Assembly: GCF_001424585.1 (NCBI RefSeq)
Contig: NZ_LMPJ01000009.1
Location: 83,443 to 147,442 of the forward strand
Direction of reading: 5' to 3'
From: Chryseobacterium sp. Leaf180
GTDB lineage: Bacteria > Bacteroidota > Bacteroidia > Flavobacteriales > Weeksellaceae
Length of the DNA stretch: 64,000 nt
Shown: in pieces, positions 34,048 to 43,744 of the stretch
Numbering within the stretch: the stretch's first letter is position 1
Layout: each line of letters starts with the position of its first letter
Notes under the pieces: model-generated
Database searches by the model: none
Told to the model about the DNA's origin: nothing
What the model saw: only the letters and a program-made list of their open reading frames with translations
Made by a program: the position numbers and the translations under genes

Positions 34048-37000
34048 ATGGGAAAGAATTTACTCATTGCCCCAATATTTTTCATTTTATCAAACGCAAA
34101 CTTTTCGGCACAGCAGAAACCCGACACCGATACTGTTTCAACATCAAATATTGATGAAGTTGTCATCACTTCGCTTGGTTTAAAAAGTGAACGAGACAAA
34201 TTTGCCTCATCAGTAAGCACTGTGAAAGGTTCTGTAGTTGCACAATCTGGCGAAACCAGCGTTCTGACAGGTTTAAGCGCAAAGGCATCAGGTGTTTTGA
34301 TCACCAGAAACGGTGGCGATCCGGGGGCCGGAGCGTACATCCAGATCAGAGGTCAAAATACCATCAGCGGAGATGCGCAGCCATTATTCATTGTTGACGG
34401 TATGCCGATCAGCAATTCTAGTTCAAAAACCGGTTCATCTCTGGCCAATGGAATTGTGCAGCAATCGCGGACGAATGATATCAACCCGAACGATATTGAG
34501 CGTATCGAGGTTTTGAAAGGCGCTGCCGCAGCGGCACTTTGGGGAACCAGAGCGGCCAACGGTGTTATTATTATTACCACAAAAAAAGGAAAAAACAATG
34601 CAGGAAAAGTTAATATCTCCCTTAGATCGACGGTTTCTTTTGACGTTGTAAATAAAATGCATCCGCTTCAGACAACTTACGGACAAGGTTCAAACGGACT
34701 TTATATTCAGGGTGACCGGTTGAGTTTTGGTGACCGTATTGCTGACCGCCCCGGCGGTGCCGATACATATATCACAAATCCCGGCAATACTCTTTATCAG
34801 GGTTATGTCACTTTTCCTGACGGAACGGTGCGATATGCAATTGCTCCCGGCACTGCAACAAATAAAAACGGCGGGAAAAACTCACGCGATGTTTTTGATC
34901 ATGGAAAAGACGCGTTCCGAACGGGACATTTTATTGAAAATAATTTATCCGTAGACGGTGGAAATGAAAAGTCAAATTTTCTCCTGAGCTTTTCAAATTT
35001 AATGCAGGATGGTGTAATCCGAGCATTCAGCGATTACGACCGAAATACTGTGCGGCTAAATACGTCGCAAAAATTCAATGATTGGTTTAAAGCGAGCGTC
35101 AATGTAAATTATATTAAAAGTAAATCTTCACGAACGCAGGAAGGCGATAATGTCGACGGGCTTTTGCTCAGCAGTTTGAGAACGCCGCCGGATTTTGACA
35201 ATTCATATTACGAGGGAACTTACACCGATCCTTCTGGTCAGATTTTTCCGAATGCGCACGTTTCGTACCGAAATCCTTTAGGAATTGACCGAAAAACGAC
35301 GTACGCCAATCCGTACTGGAATATTTTAAATAATAAAAACACCAGCAACGTAGACCGGATTTTAGGAACTGTGCAGGTTGATATTACGCCTCTGAAATGG
35401 TTAACAGCAACAGGCCGCGTCGGAATTGATAATTTTACCGATAAAAGAGTGGAACGATTTGCGGCAAACTCTGCAAACTTTGTAGACGGTTATCTGGGAA
35501 TCACCTCGATTGCTGAAAAACAGTTTAATACAGATCTTTTTGCGATTGCGAAACATACGATCAACGAAAATTTCAGAAGTTCTTACTTATTCGGTTTTAA
35601 TTATAACAGCCGCAGAGCCGAGTCGGTTTCCAACGCTATTACAAATCTTATCGTTCAAAACGGACCGGATATTTTGGACAATGCGCTAAATACAAATCTG
35701 AAAGCAAACAATGTAGCTTCACTTTTGAGAACCTACGCATTTTACACTCAAATTGATTTGGAAGCGTATAATACATTGTTTTTAACCTTAACCGGAAGAA
35801 ACGAAAGCGCTTCCACTTTTGGAAAACAAACGAAAAACAGTTTCTTTTTTCCTTCCGCAGCTTTGGCTTGGCAGTTTTCAGATTTAAATTTTCTGAAGGA
35901 CAAAAGTGCGTTCAGTTTTGGTAAATTGAGAATAACGTGGGGCCAGGTGGGAATTCAGCCACGACCGTATGAGAATTTTACACTATTTAATCCGGCGAAT
36001 TTTGGCGATCCTTTTACGACTGGCGTAAGCGGAGTCAGTAGTCTTTATAACGGCGGATATATTAGAAATTCAAAAGAAGGCAATGCTTTTTTAAAACCGG
36101 AAAGGAAAACCGAATTTGAGCTGGGAACCGATCTGCGTTTCTTCAGAGACCGCGTGAGTTTTTCTGCAACCGTTTACACCAATAAAACTAAAGATGTCAT
36201 TCTGAATTTAGGGCTGCCAGCTTCTACAGGATTTACCAACAGAACCACCAACGCTGCCGTTTTGCAAAATCGAGGTCTGGAGCTTGATTTAAGCGGAGAT
36301 CTTATCAGAAAAGGCGATTTCAGATGGAATCTTTCAACCAATTTCTCTACCAATAAAAATAAAGTCGTTTCGCTGGCGGGCGTTTCTGCGTTTACTTTGG
36401 AGGACAGTTTTATACAAAATTCATCGTTGATTCCAGGGCAGCCTTTTGGCGTGTTTCTGTCGACAGATTTCCTTAAAGATGCTTCGGGAAATTACATACT
36501 TGATGCCAACGGTTTTCCACAGCCCGGAACAACTACTGAAGTGATCGGTGACCCGAATGCCGACTGGCGCGCAGGTTTGGGAAGTACATTTTCGTATAAA
36601 GATTTCAGTCTTTATCTGCTTTTCGACCGCGTTCAGGGTAATGATGTTTTTAACGGAACGAGAGGTTCACTTTATGCTTTCGGAACGCACGGCGATCAGG
36701 GAAATACTGTAATTGTTCCGGCTGGCGGATTACGTGATGTCAATGGAAATATTCTTGCCGCAGGCACAACGTATCAGGGAGAAATCAGAGATTTCGGCGC
36801 CGGACCGGTTGCTTTAAATCAAGCTTGGTATCGCGGAAGAGGAACGGCTTCTACGACGGCTTCATACAAACAGTTTGTGGAAGACGGAAGTGCAACAAGA
36901 CTTCGCGAGGTGACTTTAAGCTATACTTTAAGAACCGAGAAGCTGAAAAAGAAACTGAAGTTATCAAGCATTAATTTCAGTCTCACAGGAAGAAATTTAG

Positions 37001-37131
37001 TTTTGTGGACAAAATACACAGGTATTGATCCGGAATCCAATGTTTCGGGTGCAGGACTTTCCCGCGGACAAGACTGGTTTACCAACCCAAATACGCGGTC
37101 TTTCCTCGCTTCTATTCTTATTAATTATTAA
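34048..37131 (+). CDS. SusC/RagA family TonB-dependent outer membrane transporter
   Basis: 1027-residue outer-membrane transporter. Short signal peptide (IAPIFFILSNANFSAQ), then a TonB-box-like/plug start DEVVITSLGLKSERDK, plug motifs AGAYIQIRGQNTISGDAQPL and IERIEVLKGAAAAALWGTRA with GVIIITTKKGK, and a C-terminal 22-stranded barrel. It lacks the N-terminal carboxypeptidase-regulatory-like domain common in SusC proteins. Forms a pedal-bin complex with the SusD lipoprotein 11 nt downstream. Substrate probably an oligosaccharide or peptide, not identifiable by sequence alone. Confidence 0.95.
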   Translation: MGKNLLIAPIFFILSNANFSAQQKPDTDTVSTSNIDEVVITSLGLKSERDKFASSVSTVKGSVVAQSGETSVLTGLSAKASGVLITRNGGDPGAGAYIQIRGQNTISGDAQPLFIVDGMPISNSSSKTGSSLANGIVQQSRTNDINPNDIERIEVLKGAAAAALWGTRAANGVIIITTKKGKNNAGKVNISLRSTVSFDVVNKMHPLQTTYGQGSNGLYIQGDRLSFGDRIADRPGGADTYITNPGNTLYQGYVTFPDGTVRYAIAPGTATNKNGGKNSRDVFDHGKDAFRTGHFIENNLSVDGGNEKSNFLLSFSNLMQDGVIRAFSDYDRNTVRLNTSQKFNDWFKASVNVNYIKSKSSRTQEGDNVDGLLLSSLRTPPDFDNSYYEGTYTDPSGQIFPNAHVSYRNPLGIDRKTTYANPYWNILNNKNTSNVDRILGTVQVDITPLKWLTATGRVGIDNFTDKRVERFAANSANFVDGYLGITSIAEKQFNTDLFAIAKHTINENFRSSYLFGFNYNSRRAESVSNAITNLIVQNGPDILDNALNTNLKANNVASLLRTYAFYTQIDLEAYNTLFLTLTGRNESASTFGKQTKNSFFFPSAALAWQFSDLNFLKDKSAFSFGKLRITWGQVGIQPRPYENFTLFNPANFGDPFTTGVSGVSSLYNGGYIRNSKEGNAFLKPERKTEFELGTDLRFFRDRVSFSATVYTNKTKDVILNLGLPASTGFTNRTTNAAVLQNRGLELDLSGDLIRKGDFRWNLSTNFSTNKNKVVSLAGVSAFTLEDSFIQNSSLIPGQPFGVFLSTDFLKDASGNYILDANGFPQPGTTTEVIGDPNADWRAGLGSTFSYKDFSLYLLFDRVQGNDVFNGTRGSLYAFGTHGDQGNTVIVPAGGLRDVNGNILAAGTTYQGEIRDFGAGPVALNQAWYRGRGTASTTASYKQFVEDGSATRLREVTLSYTLRTEKLKKKLKLSSINFSLTGRNLVLWTKYTGIDPESNVSGAGLSRGQDWFTNPNTRSFLASILINY

Positions 37132-37142
37132 AAACATCTATT

Positions 37143-38558
37143 ATGAAAAATATATTTAAAATAAAATTTCTTCCGTTAATCATTGCCGGTTTGCTTTCTA
37201 CAACCGGGTGCAGTCATCTTTTTGATGAAGCCGATATCTTGAATAGCCCGAATGCACCAACCGATGTTGATGTAAGAACGTTACTCGCAGGAACGCTTTT
37301 AGGCATGTCTCTGCTTCACGAAGATACCGATGTGAGAATTGCATCAATGTGGTCGCGCGAAGTAAATGGTCTTGCCAGAGCGCATTTCGGATACGGACAG
37401 TACATCGTTTCATCTACCAATTTTACCTGGAGAAATCTGTATCCGGTTGCGGCAAACGCCCGTTTAGTACAGCAGAAAGCAGACGCCATCGGCAATAAAA
37501 GGATAAAAGGTGTGGGGCAAATCATTGAAGCTTTAGTGATTACTAAAGCCACTTCTCTGTACGGCGATGTGCCTTACAGCCAAGCTTTTGATAAAGAAAA
37601 TTTTCCGAATCCTGTTTACGATCCGCAGCTTGAAGTTTATCAGCGTCTTCAAAATACGCTTGATGACGCGATTATCAATTTAAATTCTACTGCTGTATTG
37701 GCTTTTAATAATCAGGATTTCATCTTTAAAGGTGATCTTGCAAAATGGAAAAAAGCCGCGTACACTCTGAAGGCCAGACTTTATCTTCACACCGGAGATT
37801 ATCAGTCCGCGGTTGCAGCAGCAAACCTCGGAATGTCTGCAACCAGTGATGATGCTCTGGTTCCGCACGGAAAAAGTCAGGGAATTAATTTCAATCAGAA
37901 CTACGATTTTTTCAGGGTAAAATCTACCGGAGATGTAGGTTTTGCAGGCGCCTATTTACCGGTTTTAATGACTTCACGGATTAATTCTTTAAATACGAAA
38001 ACCAATGAAACGGCTTTGTTAAATTTTTTCAGGCTGGCGAATTTAGAACCTAATACCGATGACGGAGCGTTTACGAATGATGCGCCGCATCCAATCCTTA
38101 CATATTATGAAAATCAGCTGATCTTAGCGGAAGCAAACGCCAGACTCGGAAATCAAACGGCAGCAATTACAGCTTTAAATTCGGTACGAACGGCCTTAAA
38201 CACGGGCTACTTTAACGGAAAAACCTTTTCTGCGACCGGAAGATTATATGAAAATTATGTCGCTGCAGACTTTGCTCAGAATGGCTTGGCAAATCCTAAA
38301 AATTATTCTTCTGCGCAGCTGGCTATTTTATATGAAATCATCAGTCAGCGTTATATTGTTTTTTTAATGCAGTACGAATCTTTCAATGATTACCGACGTC
38401 TGTCTAAAGCAATACCGGTCGTTGAATTGGCGATTCCGCTTTCTGTGGGAACTCAGAAGCCGCAGCGCTTAATTTATCCGGAAAATGAGATCAACACCAA
38501 TTCGAACACGCCAAAACCGGTACCCAATCAGTTTGTAAAAACTGCAGTTTTCAATTAA
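37143..38558 (+). CDS. SusD/RagB family substrate-binding lipoprotein
   Basis: 471 residues. Lipobox STTGCS near residue 23 predicts surface-exposed lipoprotein. Characteristic helices: MWSREVNGLARAHFGYGQY, ATSLYGDVPYSQAF, FKGDLAKWKKAAYTLKARLYLHTG and NQLILAEANARLGNQTAAI (TPR-like), so it fits the SusD_RagB nutrient-binding subgroup. It closes the SusC barrel and captures substrate. Co-transcribed with SusC (11-nt gap) and probably with the permease 28 nt downstream. Confidence 0.94.
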   Translation: MKNIFKIKFLPLIIAGLLSTTGCSHLFDEADILNSPNAPTDVDVRTLLAGTLLGMSLLHEDTDVRIASMWSREVNGLARAHFGYGQYIVSSTNFTWRNLYPVAANARLVQQKADAIGNKRIKGVGQIIEALVITKATSLYGDVPYSQAFDKENFPNPVYDPQLEVYQRLQNTLDDAIINLNSTAVLAFNNQDFIFKGDLAKWKKAAYTLKARLYLHTGDYQSAVAAANLGMSATSDDALVPHGKSQGINFNQNYDFFRVKSTGDVGFAGAYLPVLMTSRINSLNTKTNETALLNFFRLANLEPNTDDGAFTNDAPHPILTYYENQLILAEANARLGNQTAAITALNSVRTALNTGYFNGKTFSATGRLYENYVAADFAQNGLANPKNYSSAQLAILYEIISQRYIVFLMQYESFNDYRRLSKAIPVVELAIPLSVGTQKPQRLIYPENEINTNSNTPKPVPNQFVKTAVFN

Positions 38559-38586
38559 ATAAATTTAACAGCCATCCTATAACTGT

Positions 38587-39921
38587 ATGAAAATTCCTGC
38601 CTTATCGCAAAGCGCTTTTCTTAGATATTTTAATTTTATCGTCCTGTATTTTGTGGAAGGTTTACCGCAGGGAATGATCTTCATCGGAATTCCCGCCTGG
38701 CTGGCAACTTCAGGAAAAAGTGTAAGCGAAATCGGCGCTTTTGCCGTTGCCTGCTCACTTCCCTGGACTTTCAAATTCGTGGTTGCACCGCTGATGGACC
38801 GCTACACATACCTTCCGATGGGCAGAAAACGGCCCTGGGTTTTGCTCAGTCATTTGGGTTTAATTGCCAGTTTAATCGGGATTGCTTTCGTTGAAGATCC
38901 GCTTAATAATTTATCAACTTTAAATATTGCCGCATTTATTCTGTCTTCTTGTGGAGCGATTCAGGATGCGGCGGGAGACGCGATGGCGGTAGATGTTATT
39001 CCTGATGATCAGCAGGCGCGTGCCAACGGTTACATGCAGGGATCCCGAATGTTGGGAAGCTCTCTTGCTCTCGCCTTGGGAAGCTGGGCGCTGAATGCGT
39101 ACAGTTTCAAAGTGGCGATGCTCCTAATTTGTGTTTTGGTGATTATTTTAACTATTGTTCCGCTTGTTTTACGCGAAAAAGAAGGTGAAAAAATCCTGCC
39201 TTTTACACCTGGAAAAGCTTCTCCCGCTTCTGCGGAAATGCAGATCTCAAACTGGTCTGTTATTCTGAAAGCTCTGTTTGAAGTTTTCAGTTTAAAAAAC
39301 TCAATTCTTGTCGTTCTTCTTGTTTTTATCACACAAGGCGCATATAATTTTTTTGAACATTTACTTCCGATTTTTACCGTTAAAAATACAGGCTGGACGA
39401 ATGTAGATTACAGCCAGATCTTTGCTACAGCAGACATAGTGGGAGGAATTGGAGGCATTCTTTTGGGAGGTTTTCTTATCGAAAAATTTGGGAAAAAGCG
39501 CATGATCAATCTTTATCTTTTCATCATCATCGGAATGGCTCTGGTTCTTGTTTTTATTAAATCGGTTTGGGCTAATTCCGTTTTTATGGACGGATTTATC
39601 ATTACTTACCGGCTTTTCAATGCGTTTGCGAAAATAGGAGTCTTTGCCATCGCCATGCAGTGCTGTTCCAAAAATGTTTCGGCCAGTCAGTTTACATTGT
39701 ACATGACTTTCGGGGCAACCGGTTCTATCGCTGGTGCGGCATTAATTGGTCCCATCAAAGATAATTTCAGCTGGGAAATTTCGTTCCTTTTCTTCGCCGG
39801 ATTTCTCGCTTTGGCGTGGCTGGTTCTTACTGTTCTCAACATCGATCAGCAGATTGAGAAAATCAGTAATCTGGAAAAGAAACACATGGATCATGATGTG
39901 GTGAAAGTAAATTCACTTTAG
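38587..39921 (+). CDS. MFS permease, AmpG-like
   Basis: 444 residues, 12 hydrophobic segments. The N-terminus LRYFNFIVLYFVEGLPQGMI resembles AmpG / acetyl-CoA-type MFS carriers (AmpG takes muropeptides into the cytoplasm), with the conserved MGRKRPWVLLS loop (motif A) after helix 2-3 and SCGAIQDAAGDAMAVDVI. It follows SusD by 28 nt, which suggests it carries the same imported material over the inner membrane. No amidase or glycosidase is in the operon. AmpG assignment is by similarity, function inferred. Confidence 0.82.
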   Translation: MKIPALSQSAFLRYFNFIVLYFVEGLPQGMIFIGIPAWLATSGKSVSEIGAFAVACSLPWTFKFVVAPLMDRYTYLPMGRKRPWVLLSHLGLIASLIGIAFVEDPLNNLSTLNIAAFILSSCGAIQDAAGDAMAVDVIPDDQQARANGYMQGSRMLGSSLALALGSWALNAYSFKVAMLLICVLVIILTIVPLVLREKEGEKILPFTPGKASPASAEMQISNWSVILKALFEVFSLKNSILVVLLVFITQGAYNFFEHLLPIFTVKNTGWTNVDYSQIFATADIVGGIGGILLGGFLIEKFGKKRMINLYLFIIIGMALVLVFIKSVWANSVFMDGFIITYRLFNAFAKIGVFAIAMQCCSKNVSASQFTLYMTFGATGSIAGAALIGPIKDNFSWEISFLFFAGFLALAWLVLTVLNIDQQIEKISNLEKKHMDHDVVKVNSL

Positions 39922-39937
39922 TTTAATATTATATTCA

Positions 39938-39969
39938 TAAAAAAACCATCACAGTTTGATGGTTTTTTA
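39938..39969. terminator. Bidirectional intrinsic terminator
   Basis: AAAAAACCATCA / TGATGGTTTTTT with loop CAGTT between the convergent permease and pgl genes; both flanks carry the needed A/T runs. Confidence 0.92.
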
Positions 39970-39990
39970 TGTATATATGAATTACAAATT

Positions 39991-40719
39991 TCAAACGATC
40001 TTCGAAGCGGCCGCCTGATCCAGAAACCAATGTACTTTTTCATTATCAGAATCAATCAGCCTTCCGGGATATTTTTCTGCTGAAACATTTTTCTCTTTTA
40101 AAACATGATAAACAGCTTCAGATTTATCTCTTCCGAAAACCAAAAAAGCAATTTCTTTCGCCTGGTTGATCAGCGGTGCCGTCATCGTAATCCGGTACAT
40201 TTCCACTTCTTCTACAAAAATTGATTTCATACTTGCTTCAGTTTCCTTTAAAACAGAAGTGTGCGGAAAGAGCGATGCCGTATGAGAATTATCGCCCAAA
40301 CCCAACAGAATAAAATCAAATTCTACTTCTTCTCCATTAAAATGTTTTAAAATATCCTGCCAGTATTTTTCAGCAGATTCTTGCGGCGTTCCGGTGGTAT
40401 CAACTTCAAAAATATTTTCCGAACAAATATTCAACGGTTCAAATAAAGCCTCTCTCGCCATCAAAGAATTGCGCTGGGAATCGCCTGCCGGGACAAACCT
40501 TTCATCTCCAAAAAAGAAAAATATTTTATTCCATTCTATTCTGTTTTTAAATTTTTCAGAAGCCAGTAACTCATAAAGTTTCTTTGGCGAACTGCCACCG
40601 GAAAGCACAAGATCAAATCTTCCGTGATCCCGAATGGCTTTTTCCGCTGATTCACAAATTTGTTCTGCTAAGGCATTCAGCAATTCATCGGTATCATTTA
40701 AAACCGTCAGATTCATCAT
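39991..40719 (-). CDS. pgl: 6-phosphogluconolactonase
   Basis: 242 residues, SugarP_isomerase/DevB-type lactonase hydrolysing 6-phosphoglucono-lactone to 6-phosphogluconate. LVLSGGSSPKKLYELL, FFGDERFVP and LGLGDNSHTASLFP are the active-site segments. Its ATG overlaps the zwf stop by one nucleotide (TAATG), giving translational coupling. Last gene of the tkt-gnd-zwf-pgl operon. Confidence 0.97.
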   Translation of the reverse strand: MMNLTVLNDTDELLNALAEQICESAEKAIRDHGRFDLVLSGGSSPKKLYELLASEKFKNRIEWNKIFFFFGDERFVPAGDSQRNSLMAREALFEPLNICSENIFEVDTTGTPQESAEKYWQDILKHFNGEEVEFDFILLGLGDNSHTASLFPHTSVLKETEASMKSIFVEEVEMYRITMTAPLINQAKEIAFLVFGRDKSEAVYHVLKEKNVSAEKYPGRLIDSDNEKVHWFLDQAAASKIV

Positions 40720-42236
40720 TATTTTTTCTTATGCGGAATATTAATCCAGTGAAAACCGTCTTTCGCGATCAAAGCCTCTGCATTTTCCGGTCCCCACGAG
40801 TTCGCCGGATAATTCGGGAAATTCGTCATCTGATTTTTCTCCCAATAATCGAGAATCGGCATCACCGCTTCCCAGGCTGCTTCCACCTGATCGGCACGCA
40901 TGAATAACGTCTGATCTCCAAAAATCACATCCAGCAGCAGTGTTTCATAAGCTTCAGGCGTTTCAGTTTTTGCTTTTCCGGAATAATCAAAAGTCATATC
41001 CACTGTATTCAACATCATTTCCAGACCCGGAGTTTTGCTCTGAAGCTGAAATTTAATAGCCATATCCGGCTGAATACTTATAATTAAACGGTTTGCTTTA
41101 GGTAAATTTCTTTCGTCGTTATTAAAAATATTGTGGGGCACTTCGCGAAACTGAATAATGATGTGCGATGCTGATTCATATAATCTTTTCCCTGTGCGCA
41201 GATAAAACGGAACGCCCTGCCAGCGCCAGTTATCAATGTGCAGTTTCATCGCAGCGTACGTTTCCGTATTAGAATCTTCTGTAACATCTACCTCATCACG
41301 GTAACCCGGAACTTCCTTTCCTTCTACCCAACCGGCGCCGTACTGACCGCGAACGGCAATATTATCAATGGTTCCCGGAAGAATTTTTCGCATCGCTTTC
41401 AAAACATCTACTTTTCGGTCGCGAACCAAATCAGCATCAAAATTTACGGGCGGTTCCATCGCAATAATACATAATAACTGCAGCAAATGATTCTGAATCA
41501 TATCCCGCAGAATCCCGGCATGGTCGAAATAACTGCCGCGGTCTTCAACACCAATCTTTTCTGTAACGGAAATCTGTACATGCTCAATGTGCGTGCGGTT
41601 CCACAAAGGTTCCATAATAGAATTTGCAAAACGGAATGCCATCACATTCTGCACTACTTCTTTGCCCAGATAATGATCAATTCTGTAAATCTGTTTTTCA
41701 TCAAAAATATTCAGCAAGTCTTCATTCAATGTTTTTGCCGACCCAAGGTCTTTTCCAAAAGGTTTTTCGATGATAATTCTTGTAGAATCTTTCTTGTTTT
41801 CAAGTTTGCTTTTCGAAATATTTTCAGCAATCGTACAGAAAAGATCAGGTGAAACGGCACAGTAATAAAGCACTGATGGGTTTTCTTTCCACTCGTTTTT
41901 AAGCTCAGTTATTCTTGTATGAAATTCGTTGTACGAAGCCACATCTTTGATATCCGCAGCCTGATAAGAAATGTTTTTAGAAAATTCTGCCCACTGTTCT
42001 TTCTTAGCTTTTCCGGTTCGTGAAAATTCATTAATACCTTCCAGAAGATCGTTGCGGTATTTTTCATCTGTGAATTTTGTACGTGAAGTGGCAATGATGG
42101 CAAACTTTTCCGGAAGATGATTTTCAAGAAAAAGATTATATAAAGCAGGTATTATTTTGCGTTTCGTAAGGTCGCCATTGGCGCCAAAGATGATAATCAC
42201 CGTTGGCTCTATTTTTTTGTCGGATGTGTTCGGCAT
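40719..42236 (-). CDS. zwf: Glucose-6-phosphate 1-dehydrogenase
   Basis: 505 residues, first and rate-limiting enzyme of the oxidative pentose phosphate pathway, producing NADPH. Rossmann loop GANGDLTKRK at 18-27 with NADP binding; active-site RIDHYLGKE at 185-193. Normal length. Overlaps pgl by one nucleotide, 24 nt after gnd. Together with the neighbouring genes it makes NADPH and pentoses from glucose-6-phosphate. Confidence 0.98.
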   Translation of the reverse strand: MPNTSDKKIEPTVIIIFGANGDLTKRKIIPALYNLFLENHLPEKFAIIATSRTKFTDEKYRNDLLEGINEFSRTGKAKKEQWAEFSKNISYQAADIKDVASYNEFHTRITELKNEWKENPSVLYYCAVSPDLFCTIAENISKSKLENKKDSTRIIIEKPFGKDLGSAKTLNEDLLNIFDEKQIYRIDHYLGKEVVQNVMAFRFANSIMEPLWNRTHIEHVQISVTEKIGVEDRGSYFDHAGILRDMIQNHLLQLLCIIAMEPPVNFDADLVRDRKVDVLKAMRKILPGTIDNIAVRGQYGAGWVEGKEVPGYRDEVDVTEDSNTETYAAMKLHIDNWRWQGVPFYLRTGKRLYESASHIIIQFREVPHNIFNNDERNLPKANRLIISIQPDMAIKFQLQSKTPGLEMMLNTVDMTFDYSGKAKTETPEAYETLLLDVIFGDQTLFMRADQVEAAWEAVMPILDYWEKNQMTNFPNYPANSWGPENAEALIAKDGFHWINIPHKKK

Positions 42237-42260
42237 TTTTTAATCTTAAATTAAAAGTAA

Positions 42261-43685
42261 TTATTCCTTAATATTTTCCATCACCCATTTTGTATGGAAA
42301 ACACCTTCTTTGGCTTTCAATTCATACGTGTGCGAACCAAAATAATCTCTTTGTGCCTGAATGAGATTCGTCGGCATATTTTCATTTCTGAAATTGTCGA
42401 AATACGCCAACGCCGATGAAAACGCCGGAATAGAAATTCCGTGAAGCGCAGCATCTGAAACTACCGCGCGAATTCCAGACTGCGTTGATGAAATTTCTTT
42501 CGCTACATTTTCGTCCAAAAGCAAATGTTCCAGTTTTGAATTTTTATTGAATGCCGCATAAATATCCTCCAAAAATTCCGAACGGATGATGCAGCCGCCA
42601 CGCCAGATTTTGGCTATCGTATCTAGATTTAAATCATATTTAAAATTTTCATTCGCCTGATAAAGCAGATGCATTCCCTGCGCGTAAGCAGAAACCATGG
42701 CAAAATAAAAGGCATCTTCCAGTTTCTGAATGTATTCTTCAATGCTTTTCTGATAAACCATTCCGGAATTATCATCATAGATTTTTGAAGCTTCCACACG
42801 AAGATCCTTTAACGAAGAAAGATCACGCATTGATACAGAAATATCAATCACAGGTGTTGGCAAATGTAAATCCATCGCAGCCTGAGAAGTCCATTTCCCG
42901 GTACCTTTTGCTTTTGCCTGATCCCTGATTTCATCGAGTAAAAGCCCATCCTCGTTTTCATTTCTGTAGGCAAAAATCTCAGTTGTAATTTCAAGAAGGT
43001 ATGATTTCAGTCTTCCATCATTCCATTTTCTGTATACAGCATGAATTTCTTCGTTATTCATCTGAAGGCCTTTCTTCATGATTTCGTACGACTCAGAAAT
43101 CAGCTGCATGATTGCATATTCAATTCCGTTGTGCACCATTTTCACAAAATGTCCGGCGGACCGGTTTCCCATAAAAGCAACTGTGGGCTCGCCATTTACC
43201 TGAGCGGCAATTTTTTCTAAAATAGGTTTCAAAGTTTCGTAGGCTTCCTCGTCGCCACCCGGCATCATACTTGGACCTCGGCGCGCGCCTTCTTCACCGC
43301 CGGAAACTCCCATTCCCACAAAGTGTAAACCTTTATCTTCAAGTTCTTTCGATCTTCTTTCGGTATCAATATAATGCGAATTTCCACCATCAATGATGAT
43401 GTCACCTTTGTCTAAAACGGCTAAAAGTTCGTTTATTACACTGTCAACGATTTCTCCTGCAGGAACAAGCATCATCACAACCTTCGGACTTTTAAGACTG
43501 TCAGTAAATTCTTTAAGATCAGAAAATCCGTGAATATTTTCGCTGCCTAAATTATTTAAAGCATCTACTTTATCCCTGCTGTTATCATAACCGGCGCAGC
43601 TGAAACCATGATCTGCAATATTCTGTAAAAGGTTGGAACCCATTGTTCCCAAACCGATCATTCCGAATGCGTTTTTATTTTCCAT
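42261..43685 (-). CDS. gnd: 6-phosphogluconate dehydrogenase (decarboxylating)
   Basis: 474 residues, converts 6-phosphogluconate to ribulose-5-phosphate, CO2 and NADPH. NADP loop GLGTMG at 11-16; GGNSHYIDTERR; MPGGDEEAY; substrate-site GHFVKMVHNGIEYA with catalytic Lys; C-terminal all-helical domain with RGGCIIRS. Lies between tkt and zwf, same operon. All key residues present. Confidence 0.98.
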   Translation of the reverse strand: MENKNAFGMIGLGTMGSNLLQNIADHGFSCAGYDNSRDKVDALNNLGSENIHGFSDLKEFTDSLKSPKVVMMLVPAGEIVDSVINELLAVLDKGDIIIDGGNSHYIDTERRSKELEDKGLHFVGMGVSGGEEGARRGPSMMPGGDEEAYETLKPILEKIAAQVNGEPTVAFMGNRSAGHFVKMVHNGIEYAIMQLISESYEIMKKGLQMNNEEIHAVYRKWNDGRLKSYLLEITTEIFAYRNENEDGLLLDEIRDQAKAKGTGKWTSQAAMDLHLPTPVIDISVSMRDLSSLKDLRVEASKIYDDNSGMVYQKSIEEYIQKLEDAFYFAMVSAYAQGMHLLYQANENFKYDLNLDTIAKIWRGGCIIRSEFLEDIYAAFNKNSKLEHLLLDENVAKEISSTQSGIRAVVSDAALHGISIPAFSSALAYFDNFRNENMPTNLIQAQRDYFGSHTYELKAKEGVFHTKWVMENIKE

Positions 43686-43744
43686 GAGACTGTAATCAAA
43701 TATGTTTTTGAGTTTTTAATAATTTTAAATAGATCGTCCGTAAT

